Part shown: one piece after another, positions 56,999 through 64,000 of the stretch
How the letters are laid out: each line of letters begins with the position of its first letter
Numbering within the stretch: position 1 is the stretch's first letter
Assembly (NCBI GenBank): GCA_015178975.1
Contig: WHVD01000033.1
Location: 372,001 to 436,000, forward strand
Length of the DNA: 64,000 nt
Direction of reading: 5' to 3'
DNA from: Hysterangium stoloniferum
Taxonomy: Eukaryota > Basidiomycota > Agaricomycetes > Hysterangiales > Hysterangiaceae
Made by a program: the position numbers and the translations under genes
Notes under the pieces: model-generated
What the model saw: the letters and a program-made list of their open reading frames with translations, nothing else
Told to the model about the DNA's origin: nothing
The model's database searches: none

Positions 56999-59900
56999 AT
57001 GCCACCAAGAAGAAGTACACGCGCACAGTCATCAATACCTGGACCGTCGACTCTTCATTCCCCGTTAACTCTGTATACCAGTCAGATGCTTGCGAACCAG
57101 TCGGAACCCATGGAAGAAGCCCGCATCGAAGAAATCCGAGAAGACCTGGACGAATCCGAGCGCGAGGACGATTCCGTGGCCCCCGACAAGGGCAAAGGTG
57201 TCGAAATCCCTCCTGAAAATCCTCCACCTTTTCAACGACCGAACACGAGGGATCCTACTTCTGAGTTTTTAGCAGGTACTATAGATAAATTCATGACGCA
57301 CCTGCTAGAAGAACGAAAAAGAAAGGAACAAGAACCTCCACGGTCAAAAGTCAATGCTCCGGAACCCTTCACGGGTTCCAACCCAAACAAACTCTCTACT
57401 TTCCTCATGCAATGTCGTTTCAATTTCCGCGATCGCACCGCTGCATTCTCCACGGACTCCCGAAAAGTCAACTACGCACTTTCATATTTGTCGGGATCCG
57501 CGTTGAAATGGTTCGAACCGGCTTTTAGCGGGATTACCGAGGAAGAGCCGCTCTGGCTTGAAAATTGGGAAGCTTTTGTTGAGGAGCTTGAAACCAACTT
57601 CGGCCCGTATGACCTGACAGGAGAAGCCGAGAATAGTCTCACAAATCTTTGTATGAAGGACACGCAGCGCATCACGGACTACATTGTCCAATTCAATAAT
57701 CTTGCAGCTCATTGTCAGTGGGGCGATCCCGCTCTCCGCCACCAATTCTACGCCGGTCTGCCGTCCCGCCTTAAAGACGAAGTCTCGAAAGGAGAAGATG
57801 GCAAGCCAAAAACCCTGTCCTGTATGCGCCTCAAAGCTCAAAACGCGGACGCACGTTATTGGGAACGTTGCGCGGAAGTTGCCTGCGAGACATCCGCGGA
57901 CAAAATAAACAAGTCCAAGGACAAAAACAATAACACCAATTCGTCAACCAGCAACCAGAACTCCACGCAATCCGACAAGAAGAACGATAAAAAGTCTTCG
58001 AACAACAACAACAATAAGGACAATAAGGACAACAACAAGGGTCAATCTGAGCAAGCTGCTGACCTAGAAGGCGTCCTGGAGAAATACCATGACTTCGCGG
58101 ATGTTTTTAGCAAGCGAAAAGCTGACTGGCTTCCGCCTCACAGAGAATACGACTTAAAAATCGATCTTGAAGATGGCGCCCAGCCACCCCTAGGACATAT
58201 TTACCTGCTTTCGTCCACGGAACTATCCGCAATCCGTGATTTCCTGGATGAACATTTGTCCATAGGTTTTATTCGACCCTCAAAGTCTCCTTTTGGAGCA
58301 CCTGTTTTGTTTGTCAGAAAAAAGGATGGATCCCTTCGACTATGTGTTGATTTTAGAGGACTCAATGCTGTCACCAAAAAGGACAAATATCCACTCCCAC
58401 TTATATCTGACCTGCTCGATGCTCCGCGGAATGCCCGGATTTACACCAAAATAGATCTCAAGCACGCCTATCATTTGGTCCGGATTGCCGCGGGCGACGA
58501 ATGGAAAACCACTTTTAGAACCCGCTATGGGGCCTTCGAGTGGTTGGTCATCCCTTTTGGACTCACTAATGCCCCGTCTGTTTTTCAGCATTTTATCAAT
58601 GACATTTTCTCCGACATGCTCGATGTATGCGTCATTGTTTACTTGGACGACATTCTTATCTACTCCGAGAATCCCGCGGAACATGACAAACAAGTCCGTG
58701 AGGTTCTCCGGAGGCTCAGACAACATGGTTTATTCGCAAATGGTAAAAAATCTTTTGACACGGACTCCGTGGAATACCTAGGTTTCATGATGGGACCTGA
58801 TGGACTCCGCATGGACGAAACTAAAGTGCAAGTCATCAAAGATTGGCCCGAACCCCGAAAAGTTAAAGATATACAATCCTTCCTCAGCTTTGCCAATTTT
58901 TATAGACGTTTTATCTGTGGATATTCCGACATCACGGTACCCCTTACCCGTCTTACGCGTAAGGGTACTCCGTGGAACTTTAACGATAAGTGTCAAAAAG
59001 CTTTCAATCTTTTAAAAAATTCTTTTTCCACAGCTCCTATTCTGTCGCATTGGAAACCGGACTTCCCGCTCATTGTTGAAATGGATGCCTCTGACTATGC
59101 ACTTGGAGCCATTCTCTCTATCCAGGACTCCGACGGAGAAGTCCACCCCGTGGCTTTTCTGTCCTGGACTTTTACCGGAGCAGAGCTCAACTACGACGTT
59201 CATGATAAAGAACTTCTGGCAATCTTTTCAGCTTTCAAAGCGTGGCGACACTATTTGGAAGGTTCAGGAGCTCCTATTGACGTTGTAACAGATCACAAAA
59301 ACCTGGAATACTTTTCTACCACAAAACTCTTGACCCGCCGGCAGGCCCGCTGGTCTGAATATCTCTCCGCCTTCAACATGATTATCCGTTTTCGACCCGG
59401 CCGTCTCGGCGGCAAACCCGACACTTTAACTAGACGATGGGATGTCTATCCTAAAGAGGGGAGCAACAACTATGCAACGGTAAATCCGCACAACCTGAAA
59501 CCTATTTTCACAAATCAACAACTTACCGCATCGGTCCGCGCAACTTTCCTCGTCAATCCCATTGTCCGTGGAATTATCATTATGGATATCGAGAAGTTAC
59601 ATCAAGATATTCTATCGGCAATTCCCCTAGACCCCATTACTAAAGCTCATCTAGACAATCCCGTGGACCCCGATCAACCTCGGTGGTCTCTTGATCAACA
59701 TGGTTTCATTAGACTTGACGATCGTATCTATGTACCGGACTCCGACGGCCTCTGCCTCAGGATCCTTCAATACAAACATGATCATCCACTCTCAGGACAT
59801 TTTGGGTACAACAAAACTCTATCATTAATAAGAAGAGAATATACTTGGCCCGGACTCCGTGGATTCGTTAAGCACTATTGTAAATCTTGCACTACTTGTC

Positions 59901-60847
59901 CCCACTCGAAGTCTCAGCGACACAAGCCATACGGCCTTTTGAAACAACTCCCGGTACCGGAACACCCGTGGAATTCTATATCTATGGATTTCATTGAACA
60001 CCTACCGGATTCCGAAGGCTTTTCCACTATTCTAGTCGTTGTTGACAGATTCTCAAAACAAGGTATATTCATCCCTACTTATGATACAATTACGTCCGTG
60101 CAGTTAGCGGAACTTTTCATTGTCCACGTATTTTCCAAGCACGGAGTTCTGTCCCACATGACTTCCGATCGAGGATCAGAGTTCATGTCTCACTTCTTTA
60201 GATCCCTCGGAAAATCCTTGGACATGACATTACATTTCACGTCCGGACATCACCCGGAAGGTGACGGACAAACCGAACGCGTCAACCAGACATTGGAACA
60301 ATACCTCCACGTATATTGCAACTATCAACAGGACAATTGGAAAACCTTGTTACCACTTGCAGAGTTTGCTTACAACAATGCACCCTCAGCCACTACTGGC
60401 GTTTCCCCGTTCTTTGCAAATAAAGGATATAATCCAAACATTACAGTACATCCAGAACGAAATCTCGCCTCTGTTCGTGCTCAAGAGTTCACCATGGACC
60501 TCCACGAGCTCCACGAGGAACTCCGGACTGCAATATTGTCCGCCCAAGAGCAATACCAACATTCAGCGGACAAACGCCGGATCCCGCCACCAAACTTCAA
60601 GATTGGCGACCGTGTTTATGTCAAAGCTCAATTCTTCCGGACTACCCGTCCATCAAAGAAGCTTGCTGAAAAATATTTAGGTCCCTTTGAAATTATCGCA
60701 CAAGTAGGTTCAGTTTCTTGGACTCTACGGCTTCCGGATAGCATGCACGCGGTACACCCGGTATTTCATGTCTCTATGCTAGAACCTTGTACTGCTAACA
60801 CTATCCCGGATCGCGTGCAATCTCCGCCTCCTCCTGTCAGTCATTGA
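56999..60847 (+). CDS. Element B Gag-RT-RNaseH-Integrase polyprotein (1282 aa)
   Basis: Ty3/gypsy polyprotein that packages, reverse-transcribes and integrates the element. Gag (about residues 115-290) has the LMQCRFNFRDR and DTQRITDYIVQF segments. An Asn/Lys-rich linker (about 300-350) leads directly into RT (DLEGVLEKYHDFADVF). RT has VYLDDILIY (YLDD 548-551). RNase H follows (MDASDYALGA, about 694) and TDHKNLEYF. Integrase has an HHCC zinc domain (about 926-965) and the DD35E triad D997, D1057, E1093. Compared with element A, the zinc knuckle and aspartic protease (about 0.9 kb) are missing, yet the frame stays open. The ORF ends at VQSPPPPVSH because of a frameshift before the chromodomain. 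Start: first ATG 37 nt after the LTR, as in element A. Confidence 0.93.
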   Translation: MPPRRSTRAQSSIPGPSTLHSPLTLYTSQMLANQSEPMEEARIEEIREDLDESEREDDSVAPDKGKGVEIPPENPPPFQRPNTRDPTSEFLAGTIDKFMTHLLEERKRKEQEPPRSKVNAPEPFTGSNPNKLSTFLMQCRFNFRDRTAAFSTDSRKVNYALSYLSGSALKWFEPAFSGITEEEPLWLENWEAFVEELETNFGPYDLTGEAENSLTNLCMKDTQRITDYIVQFNNLAAHCQWGDPALRHQFYAGLPSRLKDEVSKGEDGKPKTLSCMRLKAQNADARYWERCAEVACETSADKINKSKDKNNNTNSSTSNQNSTQSDKKNDKKSSNNNNNKDNKDNNKGQSEQAADLEGVLEKYHDFADVFSKRKADWLPPHREYDLKIDLEDGAQPPLGHIYLLSSTELSAIRDFLDEHLSIGFIRPSKSPFGAPVLFVRKKDGSLRLCVDFRGLNAVTKKDKYPLPLISDLLDAPRNARIYTKIDLKHAYHLVRIAAGDEWKTTFRTRYGAFEWLVIPFGLTNAPSVFQHFINDIFSDMLDVCVIVYLDDILIYSENPAEHDKQVREVLRRLRQHGLFANGKKSFDTDSVEYLGFMMGPDGLRMDETKVQVIKDWPEPRKVKDIQSFLSFANFYRRFICGYSDITVPLTRLTRKGTPWNFNDKCQKAFNLLKNSFSTAPILSHWKPDFPLIVEMDASDYALGAILSIQDSDGEVHPVAFLSWTFTGAELNYDVHDKELLAIFSAFKAWRHYLEGSGAPIDVVTDHKNLEYFSTTKLLTRRQARWSEYLSAFNMIIRFRPGRLGGKPDTLTRRWDVYPKEGSNNYATVNPHNLKPIFTNQQLTASVRATFLVNPIVRGIIIMDIEKLHQDILSAIPLDPITKAHLDNPVDPDQPRWSLDQHGFIRLDDRIYVPDSDGLCLRILQYKHDHPLSGHFGYNKTLSLIRREYTWPGLRGFVKHYCKSCTTCPHSKSQRHKPYGLLKQLPVPEHPWNSISMDFIEHLPDSEGFSTILVVVDRFSKQGIFIPTYDTITSVQLAELFIVHVFSKHGVLSHMTSDRGSEFMSHFFRSLGKSLDMTLHFTSGHHPEGDGQTERVNQTLEQYLHVYCNYQQDNWKTLLPLAEFAYNNAPSATTGVSPFFANKGYNPNITVHPERNLASVRAQEFTMDLHELHEELRTAILSAQEQYQHSADKRRIPPPNFKIGDRVYVKAQFFRTTRPSKKLAEKYLGPFEIIAQVGSVSWTLRLPDSMHAVHPVFHVSMLEPCTANTIPDRVQSPPPPVSH

Positions 60848-61066
60848 CGGAGAACCCGAGTTTGAAATCTCTCAGATTTTAGATTCAAAAATTGACAAGC
60901 GTCGACGTACTTGTAAACTGCTTTACTTGGTCAAGTGGGCGGGTTACGAGGGCACCGATGAAGAAACCTCATGGATTTTGGCCACGGAACTCGGTAATGC
61001 CACGGAAATCGTTACTGACTTTCATACAGCTTACCCACTCAAACCTGGACCATTATCGTCTCTCTG
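60848..61066 (+). pseudogene. Chromodomain of element B, out of frame
   Basis: One base off the main frame, the sequence encodes VIDGEPEFEISQIL, then LLYLVKWAGYEGTDEETSW, the typical chromodomain at the end of fungal chromoviral integrases, which binds methylated histone tails and guides insertion to heterochromatin. A single-base change near 60830 disconnects it from integrase. It ends with a stop near 61066. Confidence 0.85.
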
Positions 61067-61269
61067 ACCGCACCCCACGGACCCCGTGTTACGTTTGGAC
61101 TCATTTTCACTATTCCCTGTCGCCCTATGTCTCTCTTTGTTTTTACAGGTTCTGACATGTCTTGTCAAGTCTTTAAGCGGACTCTCCGCGGACTTTGGCT
61201 TTGACTTTTATTTTTATGTTTTTCACGCTTTACTTTTATGTTCAATTACTTTTATTTCTACATTACTTT

Positions 61270-62253
61270 TCAGTCTACATTTATGGGACTATGTTTTTTC
61301 CCCTCTGCCTCAGCTACCTCCTCAGGGAGCTCCGCGACCTCCGCGGCAACCCCGTCCTCATCCGATCCGGCATCCTCGGAACTCCCGACTTGCGGCTCTT
61401 CAAAGACATAGCCGCCATACTCCGCCAGGAACTTCCAAAACTCCTCGCGGAGTCCAGACAGCTCCTTTGCCACCACAATTTGGACTTTGTTGCTCTTCCG
61501 GAGCAACTCGTTTTGGGCCTCGATGCCCTCGGCGATCCGTCCAAGGACCTCGTCCAACCCGGACAACCCGTCCGTCCCGCTTATGTCTCGCGCCCCAGAT
61601 CCCGTGGCCTGCTCGTGCACAAGCGAGCACCTCGCCTTGAGGTGCGCGCATTGATAACATCCCGGCCCCCGGCCGGCCTTTCGGTTGCATTCCGTGTTCC
61701 GGTCGTTGCAACCGGAACACCGCGGCTCATTCCACGTCGGAAGACGGACTGGCGCCGCCTTCCTTGCCTTCTGTTGATATGGTCAGTTTCTGCGGGTATT
61801 CCTTGGACATGAGGCCTACCTTTTGGGGGCTCTCTGGCTCCCCCTCAGACTCCGACTCCACCTCTGTCGCTTTGCGCTGAAAATCACAAGTCAGTAAAAG
61901 TCGACAAGTTGAATATTGGGACTTACCTTTCCCGCAACAATGGCGGCCCTCTCCGCGGCCAACCGGGCTTTCTCCGCAGCCACCCGGGCGTTCTCCGCGG
62001 CCACTTGCGCAGCCTCCTCCGCCTCACGTTCCCTCTCCTTTGTGGCCTCTTCCTCCGCGGCCAATGCTTCCTGGTACTCTCTGTCCAGGGCCTCCTCAGC
62101 CTCCCTCGCCTCTCTCTCTGCTGCTTCACGAAGCTGGCGCTGCTCTTCTCACCGCGCCAACAATTGGGCTGCCGTCCACGGCGCCCGATACGGAGTGCCC
62201 GTGGAGGGCCCTGCTGTCGGCATTGGCTTGCGTGGTGTTGGTTTTGGTCCCAT
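61270..62253 (-). CDS. Antisense three-exon gene in element B: coiled coil plus Zn2Cys6-type cluster
   Basis: Lies opposite to gag-pol between the chromodomain and the 3' LTR. Exons 62253-61927, 61876-61820, 61770-61270. Intron 1 (50 bp) is GTAAGT...CTGAC...TTTTCAG; intron 2 (49 bp) is GTAGGC...CAACAG; all phase 0, about 294 codons. Residues 36-109 are Ala/Glu/Arg-rich and probably coiled coil. Residues 146-176 contain C-X2-C-X6-C-X9-C-X2-C-X6-C, the spacing of fungal binuclear zinc clusters. The C-terminus is acidic. One in-frame TGA (62151-62149, codon 35) would stop translation; it may be a CGA-to-TGA mutation, or part of a further intron since it reads GGTGAGA. The role is unknown: a DNA-binding regulator is suggested by the cluster only. 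Confidence 0.65.
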
Positions 62254-62300
62254 AGTGACGAAGATGGGGGTAAAAGAAGAAGAAATTTCTAATTTTCAAT

Positions 62301-62312
62301 TTTTTATATAGG
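62301..62312 (-). promoter_or_regulatory. TATA box of the antisense gene
   Basis: Read on the minus strand as CCTATATAAAAA, about 50 bp before the antisense ATG at 62253, followed by a pyrimidine-rich stretch. Position and sequence fit a dedicated antisense promoter. Confidence 0.55.
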
Positions 62313-62447
62313 CTCGTCGCGTTTGAACCTTACCTTCCAGATCACATGACTCTTTGACACATACGTGTAACCGACATGACTTTTGACACATGCGCGTAGC
62401 CGACAAGAACCTTATTTAGGTCTAGAGCCTCTTTGGGACTTCGGCAT

Positions 62448-62457
62448 AAAGGAAGGA
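62448..62457 (+). other. Polypurine tract of element B
   Basis: AAAGGAAGGA three bases before the 3' LTR, the expected place for plus-strand DNA priming in reverse transcription. Confidence 0.6.
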
Positions 62458-62460
62458 TAC

Positions 62461-63279
62461 TGTTACGACCGGACAAATCCCGCCGGACTCCGGGCACTAA
62501 CTCGTATGCCCCCACGCGCTACAAGCACCAATCGTCTGTTTATAGGATTTCCCGCCCGGACTCCGTTACGTCAAGACTCGTTACGTTCGACCTCATTAAG
62601 ACACATATCAGTCACCGGACTTCCCCTGGACCCCGTCTCTGTCTATGTCCGTCTTCGTCCCACGCATCAGTCACCGGAACCCGCTTAGAATCCCGTCACC
62701 ACTCTAATCGAGCCCCGTTCCCGTTTTAGTCAAATGACCTGTCACGATTTAGGACTCCGCTCCCGCTCCGTTTCCCGTTATGGGCTATGCTTTGTCACGA
62801 TTCGGACTCCGCTCCGTTCCGTCCCGTTCCTAACACCAATTTGGTGTTTACTATTCCCGTTTTATGTTTTGCTCGTTTCGTCTCATTATTACTGGATTCG
62901 GTATGTCATGCATTCCACGGTCTATATAAACTGGCAGATGTTGTACATACAATCCAGTCAGAAAATTAGCTTAGATTCCCCCCAGTAATCTAATACATTT
63001 TCCTCTCTAAAACCCTACTCTTATCAGACCGCTCGCACTAGTCGGAGCCCACGGGCTCCGGCACATCTATCTCTCTCGATTATCTCGATTCATGACTCAC
63101 GACTCACGACCTACGACTCACGACCCACGAACCCCCGCCTGGACTCCCCGGGATTCCCGTCCGCCTGTCTGAAATTGGACAATACGATCTAGCGAGGGCG
63201 CAGCCTATAAGCTGAAGCCAAGTCCTACCGATATCCCGCGGGTTTCTCCGGAAACCCGGCCTGAGTGTGTATCCTAACA
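62461..63279 (+). mobile_element. 3' LTR of element B (819 bp)
   Basis: Same boundaries and length as 56143-56961, ending TATCCTAACA. Few substitutions, mostly CpG transitions in either copy, so the insertion is recent relative to element A. Confidence 0.92.
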
Positions 63280-64000
63280 TCAGACACTTTTTACCTTGTA
63301 ACCACAACTTACCCAGACACCCTTTCTAGTGTCCTGTAAATCATGACTGGGGTATCATCTCAAGCCATCTTTGAATGGCTTCCAACTTGAATCTATGACA
63401 ATTATTTAGCTTTGAACTGTATATGTAGTTAAAGCTAGAACTACTATCGACTTCCACTCACATCTCGTGTCACTTGAATCATCTTTCCTCCCCTCAACTC
63501 ATTACTTTGTTGACTCATTCTAGGGAATTGTACTGCAAGGTCGATCCCATTTCCCCTTAATCTTCTCAGTAGTCCTACTGCTAAGATCAACTGAAACTAT
63601 TTACTTTCTATATTGCACTTCAACAGTCAATATATTGTTATTAGGGAATCATACTGCAAGCTCGATTCCATTTCTTTAGTTGTCTTAGTTGTCTTCCACC
63701 ACTAAAGTTGACTAAAGTTATTTACCTTCTATATTGTACTTTGATAGTCAATACTGTATATAGTCATGTCATACCTAAATGGTCAATATTCTTCATACAT
63801 AGAATGGTTAGAACTTCCATGACTCTTACCTTCCCTCTTTGGCTTAGATATTAACATGATATTAACACAATCATAACTTTGATCCATCTCCTAAGTTTTG
63901 GGACAATATTGATCCTGATACTGGGCTCTGCAGGGCCCATAACCTATTGAGATTAACCACACAGCTCTAATATAAGACTCTCAGTGAGTGGTAACTCCAC
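63280..64000. other. Flank of element B, non-coding, with a 120-bp tandem repeat
   Basis: No supported ORF. Two related blocks start at 63521 (TAGGGAATTGTACTGCAAGG) and 63641 (TTAGGGAATCATACTGCAAG), each about 120 bp and ending in CAGTCAATAT or TAGTCAATAC. It may continue the promoter/leader region seen at 55.5-56.1 kb, since element B is inserted between them. Confidence 0.45.

Noticed and set aside
61086..61812. Two plus-strand ORFs of 184 and 205 codons after the chromodomain
   Set aside because: They lie opposite the antisense zinc-cluster gene and run across its introns; low-complexity Pro/Arg-rich composition is typical of a GC-rich complement.
61909..62311. Plus-strand Ala-rich ORFs (127-131 codons)
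   Set aside because: Complement of the Ala/Glu-rich coiled-coil exon of the antisense gene.
62383..62988. ORFs inside the 3' LTR, also at 56214-56670
   Set aside because: Open frames within LTR DNA shared by both copies; no protein features.
56138..63284. Target-site duplication around element B
   Set aside because: Flanks are TCATC and TCAGA, identical in only three of five bases; not claimed.

Overview
The window looks like repeat-rich, accessory chromosome sequence of a filamentous fungus, most likely a basidiomycete (Agaricomycetes). The reasons are short introns of about 40-85 bp with GTAAGT/GTGAGT donors and CTGAC-like branch sites, Ty3 polyproteins of the Gag-RT-RNaseH-IN-chromodomain type, Tc1/mariner transposons, and strong loss of CpG in old repeats. 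No rRNA, tRNA, CRISPR or ordinary single-copy housekeeping gene was found. The taxonomic call is an inference.

Region 1 (1-36.4 kb) is a dense array of one multi-exon gene family, almost all on the minus strand. I do not recognise the product. I call the well-preserved copies units U1-U10 and distinguish three subfamilies: I (long, exons 1-9), II (shorter, ending in a conserved EFVGLVFCD) and III (divergent 3' exons). The best copy, U2 (6368 to 4165), reads through six introns with matching splice phases to about 617 codons. Most others carry frameshifts, stops, lost splice sites, exon fusions or exon duplications. Some broken copies have themselves been duplicated. One subfamily II copy is inverted (1.96-3.88 kb). 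A 293-bp solo LTR with a 5-bp duplication sits at 26.2 kb.

Region 2 (36.4-44.9 kb) is AT-rich and nearly CpG-free and starts with a short interstitial TTTAGGG tract. It holds two nested Tc1/mariner elements (39.80-43.04 kb), whose roughly 210-bp terminal repeats contain their own inverted motif, and otherwise only weak ORFs.

Region 3 (44.9-56.1 kb) begins with a CpG-decayed relic of the gene family, split by an inverted solo LTR (46630-47349) and by a Ty3 retrotransposon (element A, 47457-52943). Element A's in-frame stops are nearly all TGA at arginine positions. Then come a CpG-dense minisatellite, a third Tc1/mariner element (53891-55494), and a promoter-like stretch with several perfect heat-shock elements before a TATA box.

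Region 4 (56.14-63.28 kb) is a young, nearly intact Ty3 element (element B) with two 819-bp LTRs. It has one Gag-RT-RNaseH-IN ORF of 1282 codons from which zinc knuckle and protease are missing, a frameshifted chromodomain, and, in antisense between pol and the 3' LTR, a three-exon gene for a coiled-coil protein with a six-cysteine Zn2Cys6-type cluster and its own TATA box. The last 0.7 kb is non-coding flank.
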